Virus record (IMG/VR): IMGVR_UViG_3300027752_000072
Span: 1-29,369 of that record
DNA: 29,369 bases
DNA from: a virus
Direction: 5' to 3' (one strand)
Below the pieces are notes generated by a model. The model saw only the letters and a program-made list of their open reading frames with translations. It had not been told where the DNA came from and searched no databases. The position numbers and the translations under genes were made by a program. Below, piece after piece: positions 1-6,606 of the stretch (its first letter is position 1; every line of letters begins with the position of its first letter).

Positions 1-61
1 CTTTGACCGAAGTCCCTGAAGGATCTCTCTCGTTAACATCAATAATTTTATAGTCTTCCAT
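1..61 (-). CDS. Hypothetical protein, N-terminal fragment (runs off left edge)
   Basis: An ATG at 61 overlaps the stop of the upstream gene (TAATG) and follows a GGGAGAG ribosome binding site. The reading frame stays open to the left edge and starts MEDYKIIDVNERDPSG. Only about 20 codons are visible, so no function can be assigned. The tight coupling to the upstream secreted-protein gene suggests it belongs to the same transcript. Confidence 0.6.
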   Translation of the reverse strand, partial: MEDYKIIDVNERDPSGTSVK

Positions 62-348
62 TATAACTCTCCCATTTTGGTTAAAAAGTCAGTAAGGATA
101 TACATAGTGATATCCATTGATGCTTCATAGCATTTACTATCTGTCATGCACTTGTCTAAGTTTTTAACATTGTTTGGATGGGCCATAAGTGTATTATACC
201 CAAATGATGCAGTAATACATGTCTTAGCAGTATCACATGCGATCATGTCCTGTTTTGCCTGCACTATCTTACTAGTAAAGTCACCTAGGCTATTAGCCTG
301 AGCATTAAAGGATACAAGTATGCCTAAAGTTAATAATAACCCTTTCAT
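61..348 (-). CDS. Small secreted (periplasmic) protein with four cysteines
   Basis: The 95 aa product begins with a typical Sec signal peptide: MKG, a hydrophobic core LLLTLGILVSF, then an AQA-N cleavage site near residues 17-18. The mature part contains four cysteines (about C38, C43, C67 and C73), which could form two disulfides in the periplasm. The start at 348 is preferred over an upstream in-frame start because AGGAGAACTATA lies directly before it and the signal peptide then begins at residue 1. It overlaps the stop of the upstream membrane-protein gene by one base. I do not recognise the family. Export plus coupling to a two-helix membrane protein is compatible with an envelope role such as superinfection exclusion or lysis control, but that is inference. 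Confidence 0.75.
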   Translation of the reverse strand: MKGLLLTLGILVSFNAQANSLGDFTSKIVQAKQDMIACDTAKTCITASFGYNTLMAHPNNVKNLDKCMTDSKCYEASMDITMYILTDFLTKMGEL

Positions 349-533
349 TATAGTTCTCCTAGTAATAATATAGCTGGCACAAACGGAAGAGCTAGTGCAA
401 CCCATTTGTAAAAATTGTAATGCTTTGTGATATGAGTCCAAATAATAACTAGATAAAACATACTAGCAAATATTCCTGCAACCACCGCCATTAAAAATAA
501 TGGACTAAGTGCGATACCTTCTCCTAAACCCAT
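348..533 (-). CDS. Small two-helix membrane protein
   Basis: The 61 aa protein is dominated by two hydrophobic segments, about residues 8-31 (ALSPLFLMAVVAGIFASMF) and 43-58 (WVALALPFVPAILLL). A short polar loop, HITKHYNFYK, separates them. The ATG at 533 is chosen over the in-frame GTG at 542 because GGAG lies 8 nt before it; the GTG would sit inside the end of the upstream gene. The gene starts one base after that gene's stop and overlaps the downstream secreted-protein start by one base, so the three are probably co-translated. No family is recognised. Small inner-membrane proteins of this kind in T4-like phages include immunity and holin-like proteins, but nothing here decides between them. 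Confidence 0.7.
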   Translation of the reverse strand: MGLGEGIALSPLFLMAVVAGIFASMFYLVIIWTHITKHYNFYKWVALALPFVPAILLLGEL

Positions 534-534
534 C

Positions 535-936
535 TTATGCACTCCAGTAAGTTTCAGAACTTGCAGACAAATAGTAAGGAGTGTTAATTGACTCCTTAAA
601 AGTCTCGCCAGTCATTACGTTACGCTTCTCAACCATAGGCTCGATCAGCTTATACTCGCTGTAGTCCATTACTCTATAGTTAGCCTTGTCAGCAACATGA
701 GTTCTACCAAGCTCTTTATCAGTAGCATCTCTGAATGTATTGTACATTGGAGCTGTGTACTCAGCGTCACCATTAGCAACAACTTCAGCAACTTGTTCAA
801 TTGCTTTGGTATAATGCTTAATAGTTCTGGTAATACCAGCTTTAGCCGCCGCCGCTGTAGCATACACGTTGTCTGATTGACGTCTGCTAGGCTCAGTTGC
901 TATTGAATTGTTTTTCTTATTTACTATTACGAACAT
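535..936 (-). CDS. Conserved-type hypothetical phage protein
   Basis: This 133 aa soluble protein has an alanine-rich helix (ATAAAAKAGITRTIKHY, about residues 26-42) and no recognisable catalytic motif. The start is supported by AGGAAAGAG just upstream. A near-consensus sigma70 promoter (970-998) lies a further 34 nt upstream, giving a short leader. It is the first gene of the small left-edge operon that continues into the membrane and secreted proteins. The promoter, leader and ribosome binding site are almost identical to those of the gene starting at 1708, so the two transcription units are probably controlled together. Function unknown. Confidence 0.75.
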   Translation of the reverse strand: MFVIVNKKNNSIATEPSRRQSDNVYATAAAAKAGITRTIKHYTKAIEQVAEVVANGDAEYTAPMYNTFRDATDKELGRTHVADKANYRVMDYSEYKLIEPMVEKRNVMTGETFKESINTPYYLSASSETYWSA

Positions 937-969
937 ATTTCTCTTTCCTTATTTGCTTAATATATACAT

Positions 970-998
970 ATTATACCGGTTTTCCTGGTAGAAGTCAA
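970..998 (-). promoter_or_regulatory. Sigma70-type promoter A
   Basis: On the minus strand TTGACT (993-998) and TATAAT (970-975) are separated by exactly 17 nt (TCTACCAGGAAAACCGG). It sits in the gap between the genes ending at 1023 and starting at 936. A 9-bp inverted repeat (CTGGTAGAA at 985-993, TTCTACCAG at 1004-1012) flanks the -35 box and could be an operator. Confidence 0.85.
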
Positions 999-1022
999 CC
1001 TTTTTCTACCAGAAATAGTGAA

Positions 1023-1349
1023 TTAATCCAGTCTAGACCCAACATACACTGGTACATCTGGAAGATGTTGCTTAATTACATCAACATAAGCCTGACATCC
1101 TGCCTCTTTGGCACTCATGTCCTGTGTATAGTTATTTGATGGGTTCCACAGTTGGAAGCCTCCGCTGTATGACTTCTTAAAGCCTGCTACGTTAATAAAC
1201 GACTTACCAACTTTGGTGTTGCCTTTAACGAACGTATCAACCCAAGCAAAGCCACAGTTAAATGGATGCTCTCCATTAGTGTCAATGTATTGCTGAGTTG
1301 CCTTAGTTGCGGCTTCAACAGCTTCTTGATGAATTTCAAATGTAATCAT
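1023..1349 (-). CDS. Hypothetical phage protein
   Basis: This is a 108 aa protein (MITFEIHQEAVEAATKATQQ...) with a charged helical N-terminus and an aromatic/Gly-rich middle (GFAWVDTFVKGN, about residues 33-44). It has no signal peptide or transmembrane segment. The start overlaps the stop of the upstream 119 aa gene by one base (TAATG), so the pair is expressed from promoter B at 1742-1770. The style resembles small accessory proteins conserved in T4-like marine phages, but I do not recognise a family. Function unknown. Confidence 0.75.
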   Translation of the reverse strand: MITFEIHQEAVEAATKATQQYIDTNGEHPFNCGFAWVDTFVKGNTKVGKSFINVAGFKKSYSGGFQLWNPSNNYTQDMSAKEAGCQAYVDVIKQHLPDVPVYVGSRLD

Positions 1350-1708
1350 TATTTTACCCTCACTAGGTATGCAGGCTTAGACGGATCAAGTATTAGATCC
1401 TCATTGGTCACTGGCAGTACACCGTCAAACCTGTCCCAGTTTGGGTATTCGTCCTGTAGTCTATCAGCGAGTGTTATCTCACCTAGGAAACAATCTGCTA
1501 GGTAGTTGAACTGATCAACATAGTCCAAGTTGCGGCTATCAACGCCTTCACTTAGCATGTCGATATAGTCTTGCCCTAGGTCCATATGCATGTCAGCATC
1601 AACGAAGTTCCAGTTGATTTCACCTTCTTGTGTACCCATATGGATATTATCCACGTTAGTGACTGCTTTGTTGAACGCTCTTGCTACTGGGGTATCAATT
1701 ATAACCAT
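1349..1708 (-). CDS. Hypothetical acidic phage protein
   Basis: This 119 aa acidic protein is rich in Asp and Asn (for example NFVDADMHMDLGQDYIDML, about residues 34-52). No catalytic motif or membrane segment is visible. AAAGGAAAGAG precedes the ATG, and promoter B (1742-1770) gives a leader of about 27 nt. The downstream gene starts on its stop codon. The promoter-leader region is a near copy of the one upstream of 936. Function unknown. Confidence 0.75.
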   Translation of the reverse strand: MVIIDTPVARAFNKAVTNVDNIHMGTQEGEINWNFVDADMHMDLGQDYIDMLSEGVDSRNLDYVDQFNYLADCFLGEITLADRLQDEYPNWDRFDGVLPVTNEDLILDPSKPAYLVRVK

Positions 1709-1741
1709 TTTTCTCTTTCCTTTATTGTTTAATATGTATAT

Positions 1742-1770
1742 ATTATACCGGTTTTTCTGGTAGAAGTCAA
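1742..1770 (-). promoter_or_regulatory. Sigma70-type promoter B (near copy of promoter A)
   Basis: TTGACT (1765-1770) and TATAAT (1742-1747) on the minus strand are separated by 17 nt (TCTACCAGAAAAACCGG). That spacer differs from promoter A at one position. The downstream leader and the AAGGAAAGAG ribosome binding site are also nearly the same. Confidence 0.85.
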
Positions 1771-1802
1771 CCGATTTCTCACCTAATTAGTCCTTTTTTT
1801 GG

Positions 1803-1809
1803 TTAAATA
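1803..1809 (+). promoter_or_regulatory. Possible T4-like late promoter box
   Basis: TTAAATA on the plus strand lies 27 nt before the HNH gene's ATG, close to the T4 late consensus TATAAATA. The spacing matches the better-supported boxes at 3966 and 25732. The sequence differs from those boxes in the first position, so this is a moderate call. Confidence 0.4.
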
Positions 1810-1836
1810 CAGTTAATAACCCGGAGAAATACCCAG

Positions 1837-2346
1837 ATGAGCGATACATTAGTACTAAATGCTGATGGACAACCCTATAGCATTTTGCCTCTGAGCACAA
1901 TATCATGGCAAGAGAGCATCAAATACCTCATATTAGAAAAGGTTCATGTACTTGAATGGTATGATGATTGGTTGGTGAGCAGTCCTAGTTGGGAGACACG
2001 GGTACCAGCAGTTGTGATGATAAAGAAGTACGTTAAGAAGACGTCTAAGGTACGCTTTAGCAAGTATAATGTCATGCTAAGGGATAAATTCAAGTGTCAG
2101 TACTGTTTTATAGACCTTAAACGGTCTACTGCCACAATGGATCATGTGCTACCCATAAGCAAGGGCGGACCAACTAACTTTGATAATGTAGTCACATCAT
2201 GTCAGCCGTGCAACACTTCAAAAGGCAATGACTTATTGCCTGTGCCCAAGCACGAACCTGTGGAGCCTAATTACTTTCAATTGGTTAAGAATAGGGAAGT
2301 GTTAGAGCATCAGCTCAAACATCAGAGCTGGTCTAAATTTATATAA
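1837..2346 (+). CDS. HNH endonuclease
   Basis: This 169 aa protein has a zinc-stabilised beta-beta-alpha HNH motif: CQYC (C87, C90), DH at 102-103 followed by VLPISKGG, then CQPCN (C122, C125, N126). The N-terminal part (LVLNADGQPYSILPLS, then WQESIKYLILEKVHVLE) matches the usual lead-in of free-standing bacterial and phage HNH nucleases. GGAG lies 11 nt before the ATG. It is the only plus-strand gene in the left 25 kb, and its 3' end overlaps the 3' end of the opposing hydrolase gene by 25 bp. HNH enzymes in T4-like phages may be homing endonucleases or DNA-processing enzymes; which applies here is not visible. Confidence 0.88.
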   Translation: MSDTLVLNADGQPYSILPLSTISWQESIKYLILEKVHVLEWYDDWLVSSPSWETRVPAVVMIKKYVKKTSKVRFSKYNVMLRDKFKCQYCFIDLKRSTATMDHVLPISKGGPTNFDNVVTSCQPCNTSKGNDLLPVPKHEPVEPNYFQLVKNREVLEHQLKHQSWSKFI

Positions 2347-3263
2347 CGTGAGAACTCTTTAGCAACATGTCTGTTGGCAATAGGGCCATAATGCATTCCA
2401 TCTCTGGCAAGATCCCAATCACAATCTTCAGTGTAACCCATTACACTTGGTGATGTTGGTATGTTATGTGTACATGTCCTAGCGATATAGTCTCTGGCAT
2501 CAACAGTAGAGAACTGCTCTATTAACGGCACATCGTGTGCTTTGCACAAGGCAATAACTAACTCCCTTGCTTGCCAAAACTCATAGTAACCCTGTGCAAT
2601 ACTTTTCAGTAAGTGCGCCTTTGATGCTCTCTGTATTGCATGTCGATCATGAACATTTCCTTCAGGCACTTCCATATTTGGCGACCATTGCCACACAGGA
2701 TGTCCAAAATCTGTGTTGCCGTCTAACATGAACTGTTCCTTTTTAGTGATGTCAGCCTCTCTAGGATCAAGCATTAATAACCGTCGGGTATGCGGAGGCC
2801 ATAGCACACATAATACTTTAGGTATATAACCTTCCTCAAAGAATTGCTTAACAATCAATGCAACAACATCAGGCCCAATGCCGCCTACGCCCACGTTCCA
2901 TTGCTCTAGTCCGAAGTTCTTTGCAAGTTTAAAACTCCAAGTCTCATCGTTCCGTATGCCAACACCATAGGTATGACTGCACCCTGCTGTCATTACAGCA
3001 TCGTCTGTTGCGATCATGTCACCGCACCTCCAGCCTTGCTTGTTAACTGAGTACATCATTTCTTCGTCAGTGTAGTCGTTTAAGTTACGTGGAGACTCCG
3101 AAGTTTCGTAGTCAGGATGATCACTTGGCATGTACTGGAACTTATACCCTCGAGGTAACTTTTGAATCACGCCGTTGAAACTGCTATAAGGTTGCATCAA
3201 CTGTGGTATCCCACGCTTTGCATTTCCTAGTGGTCTTAGGAAGTTGTAGTTTATGTTGCCCAT
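2322..3263 (-). CDS. SGNH/GDSL-type hydrolase-like protein
   Basis: The 313 aa protein carries the signatures of the SGNH hydrolase fold in the expected order. A block I-like nucleophile motif TAGCSHTYGVG (S96) comes first, then a Gly/Asn block WNVGVGGIGPD (about 121-131), and near the C-terminus ARDGMHYG, which supplies the Asp-x-x-His pair (about D288 and H291). Enzymes with this fold remove acyl or acetyl groups from sugars or lipids, so a glycan-modifying or cell-envelope substrate is plausible. No signal peptide is visible. The region before residue 85 has no recognisable domain. The 3' end runs antisense into the HNH gene. The superfamily is fairly secure; the substrate is not. Confidence 0.7.
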   Translation of the reverse strand: MGNINYNFLRPLGNAKRGIPQLMQPYSSFNGVIQKLPRGYKFQYMPSDHPDYETSESPRNLNDYTDEEMMYSVNKQGWRCGDMIATDDAVMTAGCSHTYGVGIRNDETWSFKLAKNFGLEQWNVGVGGIGPDVVALIVKQFFEEGYIPKVLCVLWPPHTRRLLMLDPREADITKKEQFMLDGNTDFGHPVWQWSPNMEVPEGNVHDRHAIQRASKAHLLKSIAQGYYEFWQARELVIALCKAHDVPLIEQFSTVDARDYIARTCTHNIPTSPSVMGYTEDCDWDLARDGMHYGPIANRHVAKEFSRYINLDQL

Positions 3264-3278
3264 GTGTATATTTAACCT

Positions 3279-3653
3279 TTAGTCTAAGTTTCTTGCAAAT
3301 TTTTCGATATTGTCACCTACCATCTTAAGCCACATCGCATCGTCTTCGCTGTATAGATATAGATACTTCTTATCTAGGAAGTAGGGCCACGACATCTTGT
3401 CATGTAGTCTTAATAGTAGTTTGTTGTGGAGTCCTTCTGCCATCGGAAATTTATATACATCATACTCTTTGTTGAGTAAGTTGTTACCCAACTTGGTTAA
3501 ACGCAAGCCTGTGCATGTTGTATCAGATATTTGAAGGTTCTTAAATAGCATATAACAAACGTCAAGGGTAGAGTATTGTGTCAATGAATCGTGCTTTGAC
3601 ATTAGTTTAACTGCTATCTTATGTTGTAATGTAGTATTAAACATTACTAACAT
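3279..3653 (-). CDS. Hypothetical phage protein
   Basis: This 124 aa protein (or 121 aa from the second ATG at 3644, which gives [14 protein letters not shown]) has a basic, winged-helix-like appearance: [18 protein letters not shown] (about 53-70) and [20 protein letters not shown] (about 79-98). Neither start has a good ribosome binding site, and both lie inside the end of the upstream gene, which implies translational coupling. No catalytic motif is seen. Function unknown; a DNA- or protein-binding role is only a guess from its basic character. Confidence 0.7.
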   Translation of the reverse strand: MLVMFNTTLQHKIAVKLMSKHDSLTQYSTLDVCYMLFKNLQISDTTCTGLRLTKLGNNLLNKEYDVYKFPMAEGLHNKLLLRLHDKMSWPYFLDKKYLYLYSEDDAMWLKMVGDNIEKFARNLD

Positions 3654-3942
3654 CGGATTCAGTAATATACTCTCCGGATGTTAATTTAACTACTTGAAAG
3701 TCGTCTGTTCTAAAAGTTTTGTTTAACTTCTCAGCAAGATTGAACGCATGTCCACTGTTACTGAAACTAACTTTCTTGTACTTAGGTCCTGGGTAACTCA
3801 CTAACTTGTTTAAAGTTCTCAAGTTAATAGGCTTACCGCAATAGAAAACACTGAATATTGCTTCAGCGGCAAGTATCTGATCCGCTTTGTATGTGTCTTT
3901 ATGCACTGCTTCTAACAGTATGGTCGGTTTAGGTCTGCTCAT
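3637..3942 (-). CDS. Hypothetical phage protein
   Basis: This is a 101 aa basic protein starting [18 protein letters not shown]. The ATG at 3942 is preferred because AGGAG lies 11 nt before it; a start at 3975 would fall inside the promoter/terminator region. It is the first gene after a clear terminator and is preceded by an ATAAATA box, so it probably begins a late transcript with the following two genes. It contains a Lys-rich middle ([18 protein letters not shown]). Function unknown. Confidence 0.72.
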   Translation of the reverse strand: MSRPKPTILLEAVHKDTYKADQILAAEAIFSVFYCGKPINLRTLNKLVSYPGPKYKKVSFSNSGHAFNLAEKLNKTFRTDDFQVVKLTSGEYITESDVSNV

Positions 3943-3965
3943 AGTGTATAGTTCTCCTATACACT

Positions 3966-3972
3966 TATTTAT
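3966..3972 (-). promoter_or_regulatory. T4-like late promoter box
   Basis: The minus strand reads TGATAAATAAG, giving ATAAATA as in T4-type late promoters. It lies 23 nt before the start codon at 3942 and directly after a terminator. The same TGATAAATA string with similar spacing and an AGGAGAAC ribosome binding site occurs before the plus-strand gene at 25769. Confidence 0.6.
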
Positions 3973-3975
3973 CAT

Positions 3976-4007
3976 AAAAACGTGTTTTAATGCTTCTTTA
4001 AAACACG
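3976..4007 (-). terminator. Rho-independent terminator after the glutaredoxin gene
   Basis: On the minus strand a perfect 10-bp stem (CGTGTTTTAA at 4007-3998, TTAAAACACG at 3990-3981) with a 7-nt loop is followed at once by TTTTT (3980-3976). It lies 14 nt past the glutaredoxin stop and before the next promoter box. Confidence 0.85.
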
Positions 4008-4020
4008 CTTTAATGTTTAC

Positions 4021-4257
4021 TTATTGGACTTGGTACTTCTGAAATTCAGTCCAGCCACCAATAGCTTCGCCGTCAATTCGTACTTGGGGGAATGTTCTTG
4101 CTGTGGGGAATTGCTCGAATAGTTCTTCTCTGCTAAAGTCTCTTTCTAACTTCTGGTATTCGAATGTATGAGTTGTTTCGTTTGTTACTTGTTGTGCCTT
4201 GTTTACTGCCAAGTCACAGAATGGGCAGTTGTCTTTGCCAAATATTTCTATATGCAT
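4021..4257 (-). CDS. Glutaredoxin (NrdC-like)
   Basis: The 78 aa protein is a compact glutaredoxin: a beta strand MHIEIFGKDN, the redox motif CPFC (C11-C14), a cis-proline motif TFPQVRIDG and a C-terminal GG (GEAIGGWTEF). Phage glutaredoxins such as T4 NrdC pass electrons to ribonucleotide reductase; no nrd genes are visible in this window. It starts 2 nt after the stop of the glycosyltransferase-like gene, and a strong terminator follows it, so it is the last gene of a transcript. The two vicinal cysteines mean the dithiol mechanism is intact. Confidence 0.92.
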   Translation of the reverse strand: MHIEIFGKDNCPFCDLAVNKAQQVTNETTHTFEYQKLERDFSREELFEQFPTARTFPQVRIDGEAIGGWTEFQKYQVQ

Positions 4258-4259
4258 TA

Positions 4260-5318
4260 TTAATCCCTTGTTAAGTCTAGCACACCATTTCCTATCCAGT
4301 GTAATAAGTTGCTCTCATTACCTGCTAAATGCTCCGCTACTTTTTTATTATGTTCCAATATGTCGTTTGTTTCTTTTGAAAATATCTTGTCATGTAGTGC
4401 AACTTTATCAATATTATTTATCTGTAATAATATTTGTTCTAAGCGATATTGATCCGATAGATCATCATACGATTCATCAAATATGTGTGGGAATGTCTTA
4501 AAGCCTAACGAGTGTAAGTGGGCAAGTGTTCCTTTGTTGCCTGCTATAATGAACGGACGTTTATTATACATACACCGCCATGTTTTTTCTGTTATGAATA
4601 TTGTATTCCACCAGTCGTAATCATCACGTTTAAACTTATCGTTATAGTAGAATGTTTCAGGAACTAAGTCAAAGTAAGTTGTGTCGAAAACATTATAAAA
4701 CTCTGCACCTGGATCAAATATTGCACTGCTAGGTGGCACAACATCTTTTAATTCTATTGTCTTTGGTACTAAGTGTTCAAGTTCTGCACGAAGCGCCGAC
4801 TCTTCAAACGCACCATGCCAACTCCATTCAATGTCATCTAGCAACTTATAATCACATAATGCATTTAATATGTCAACCCTGTGCTGTCTATGAGCTCTGC
4901 TAAGGAATGTGAACAGTTTGTCTAACGGCTTGTTCGCTTTATAGTTGCGTTCATAGTGCTTACTATAATCAGTTGTGAAGTCATGTACTACTCCGCACCA
5001 CCTGTTAATAGTTATTACTGTTAGTTGCGGCTTTATGTTGTTATGGCTACACCAATCTGTATACAGTTGTTCCGAGTTTGCATTACCCCATACCAATGTT
5101 ACCATGTTAATATCTGTATGGGATTCTTTACAACAGTTATGGATGTATGAGAAGATGTCTTCGGTATCTATTCCCTCACCTAATGACACTCCGCCCTCTG
5201 TGGGATGAAGTAAGTATATCTTCCCTTGTATATCTCTAAGTTTATTAATCAACCCATGATCAATTTCATCTTCACTATTTATGAAGTCAGCCAGCTCTAT
5301 GACCGTTGCTCTATCCAT
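4260..5318 (-). CDS. Putative glycosyltransferase-like protein (paralogue 1)
   Basis: This 352 aa protein is clearly paralogous to the 337 aa product of 16656-17669. Blocks shared in the same order include WGNAN-E--Y-DWC, KLFTFLSRAHRQHR, TYFDLVPETFYY, then ITEKTWR, KRPFIIAGNKGTL and LHSLGFKTFPHIFDESYD. The EKTWR...KRPF...GNK...LGFKTF pattern resembles the C-terminal donor-binding region of fucosyltransferase/exostosin-like glycosyltransferases seen in large phages, but I cannot confirm a family from memory alone. No membrane segment or signal peptide is visible. It overlaps the upstream 101 aa gene by 8 nt and sits directly upstream of the glutaredoxin gene. The acceptor is unknown; DNA, tail protein or host glycan are all possible. 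Confidence 0.6.
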   Translation of the reverse strand: MDRATVIELADFINSEDEIDHGLINKLRDIQGKIYLLHPTEGGVSLGEGIDTEDIFSYIHNCCKESHTDINMVTLVWGNANSEQLYTDWCSHNNIKPQLTVITINRWCGVVHDFTTDYSKHYERNYKANKPLDKLFTFLSRAHRQHRVDILNALCDYKLLDDIEWSWHGAFEESALRAELEHLVPKTIELKDVVPPSSAIFDPGAEFYNVFDTTYFDLVPETFYYNDKFKRDDYDWWNTIFITEKTWRCMYNKRPFIIAGNKGTLAHLHSLGFKTFPHIFDESYDDLSDQYRLEQILLQINNIDKVALHDKIFSKETNDILEHNKKVAEHLAGNESNLLHWIGNGVLDLTRD

Positions 5319-5616
5319 TGTTGTTGTACCTTGTCCTTAATCTAAACCAGAATGCATAATTCTTGTTATCAAAACTAATGATAGCAGTTTTAACTCCATT
5401 CTCTACTTTGAATGTCCAACCATACTTGAAGCCTTTTTTCTCTGAGTCTTTGGCTATACGTTGTAGGACATGTGATGGGATACCAACTTCTCTCCACTGG
5501 TCGTCACCGCCAGTGTAAGGACCTGATGCATACTTTACTTCGTATGGATAGTGAGAATCATATCCAATATCTTGCTTGATGAACATTGCATCGCCAAACT
5601 GAGCATAGTTAGTCAT
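5311..5616 (-). CDS. Hypothetical phage protein
   Basis: This is a 101 aa protein with an aromatic and Gly-rich first half (YAQFGDAMFIKQDIGYDSHY) and a basic C-terminus (NYAFWFRLRTRYNNNG). No membrane segment or catalytic motif is seen. It overlaps the genes on either side by 8 bp, which is typical of this operon. Function unknown. Confidence 0.72.
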   Translation of the reverse strand: MTNYAQFGDAMFIKQDIGYDSHYPYEVKYASGPYTGGDDQWREVGIPSHVLQRIAKDSEKKGFKYGWTFKVENGVKTAIISFDNKNYAFWFRLRTRYNNNG

Positions 5617-5779
5617 TGAACTTGCCGCCTGAGTACACTACTGTCTCTGGCTCAGGGCTACTAAGATTATTAATATCTTTTATTACCCTAACTAGAAACT
5701 GTACATCAAACGATGTTTCAGTTTGTTCTTGCTCATTGAGTTGTGTAACTCTTGCAACAAATTTGTCTAAGTCTGACAT
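5609..5779 (-). CDS. Small hypothetical protein
   Basis: The 56 aa acidic protein starts MSDLDKFVARVTQLNEQEQT. The ATG at 5779 is preferred over an in-frame TTG at 5791, which lies inside the preceding small gene. It starts one base after that gene's stop and has no good ribosome binding site, so it probably relies on translational coupling. The N-terminal half looks like an amphipathic helix. Function unknown. Confidence 0.6.
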   Translation of the reverse strand: MSDLDKFVARVTQLNEQEQTETSFDVQFLVRVIKDINNLSSPEPETVVYSGGKFND

Positions 5780-5780
5780 T

Positions 5781-5912
5781 TTACAATTCAAAGAAGAAAC
5801 TGGGAAGGATCTTTCCTAAATACACCATCAGTGGTATAAAGAAATACAATCCAATTAGTAGGCGCTCGACTCTCTTGGATTGCCTTACACCTTTCTCAGT
5901 CATGTCGTACAT
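5781..5912 (-). CDS. Very small single-span membrane protein
   Basis: A 43 aa reading frame starts at 5912 behind a strong AAGGAG ribosome binding site. It encodes a basic N-terminus (MYDMTEKGVRQSKRVER), one transmembrane helix (LLIGLYFFIPLMVYLG, about 18-33) and a hydrophobic tail FFFEL. The positive-inside rule predicts the N-terminus in the cytoplasm. It begins 10 nt before the upstream gene's stop and ends 1 nt before the next start, so it exactly fills a gap that would otherwise be non-coding. Function unknown; it could be a small regulator of a membrane process. Confidence 0.65.
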   Translation of the reverse strand: MYDMTEKGVRQSKRVERLLIGLYFFIPLMVYLGKILPSFFFEL

Positions 5913-5921
5913 ACTAACTCC

Positions 5922-6446
5922 TTACTTGTTTAATACTTTACGTTTAATTTTGTTTAACACTTTTAGTCTTTGCTTCAGTTCCATTTTAGTTTTAAACGGA
6001 CCTTCGTAACCATATGTTATTAGTGTATTTAGCTTAGGGCAATTGCCGTGCTTCCAACCCTTTTCAAAGTTAATAGCATACCATCCTGCCGCATAGTAGA
6101 CTGTGCTGTTCTCTGTCTTAGCAAACAACGGAATCTCTTCCATGTAGTCTGGGTGTGCTTGGTCAATTGGTACAGGATTAGGATAGTCAACTGCAAAGCC
6201 TTTGATATAGAATGTACCTGGCTGTGTGATGTCAAGTTCAGTCTCTTGATCAAAAACAAACTTGTTCTTGAACGCTTCTTGTACTGCCTCTTGGTCTTCA
6301 AACAGAATAGTCTCAGTCTTATCTAAGTAAGTGTACTTGTCCTGAATTGTTTTATGTAGGATGCCTACATGCTTTTCATTATCGTTTACAATCCAAGCGT
6401 CTTCACTTATCTTTTGTAATTTAATTTGCTCTTTGAACTTAATCAT
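5922..6446 (-). CDS. Conserved-type hypothetical phage protein
   Basis: The 174 aa protein starts MIKFKEQIKLQKISEDAWIV. The ATG at 6446 is chosen because GGAGAAG precedes it closely; in-frame starts further upstream would lie within the previous small gene. Features are an N-terminal beta-rich part (HVGILHKTIQDKYTYLD), a middle with many Pro/Asp residues (FAVDYPNPVPIDQAHPDY) and a strongly basic C-terminus (LKQRLKVLNKIKRKVLNK). The start overlaps the stop of the 55 aa gene. No enzymatic motif is seen. Its position just downstream of RNase H, in a replication/late-transcription neighbourhood, is suggestive, but the function is unknown. Confidence 0.72.
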   Translation of the reverse strand: MIKFKEQIKLQKISEDAWIVNDNEKHVGILHKTIQDKYTYLDKTETILFEDQEAVQEAFKNKFVFDQETELDITQPGTFYIKGFAVDYPNPVPIDQAHPDYMEEIPLFAKTENSTVYYAAGWYAINFEKGWKHGNCPKLNTLITYGYEGPFKTKMELKQRLKVLNKIKRKVLNK

Positions 6447-6606
6447 TTTCTTCTCCATTTTTAATAACTTCACGCTCTGATGCAGGTGCACCAAATTCAC
6501 GTCTATAAACTACCTTGCCATTCCTTTCGTAAATGTACTTCTTAGGAACAGTAGGACTCTTAATTTCATTCATCATGTCATCAATGTCCTTATCTAGCTG
6601 GGCCAT
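6439..6606 (-). CDS. Small basic/charged phage protein
   Basis: A 55 aa reading frame (MAQLDKDIDDMMNEIKSPTV...) bridges the RNase H gene and the 174 aa gene, overlapping the first by 17 nt and the second by 8 nt. The middle, PKKYIYERNGKVVYRREFG, is basic and beta-rich. Without it there would be a gap of about 143 nt in an otherwise gap-free operon. Its stop region carries the ribosome binding site of the next gene. Function unknown. Confidence 0.65.
   Translation of the reverse strand: MAQLDKDIDDMMNEIKSPTVPKKYIYERNGKVVYRREFGAPASEREVIKNGEEND

Noticed and set aside
3269-3275. TTAAATA on the minus strand before the SGNH gene
   Set aside because: It is only 5 nt from the start codon, so it would leave no room for a normal late transcript with a leader; probably AT-rich chance.
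4415-4421. ATAAATA on the minus strand inside the glycosyltransferase-like gene
   Set aside because: It matches a late promoter box but lies within a coding region; the nearest downstream start, the glutaredoxin ATG, is about 160 nt away.
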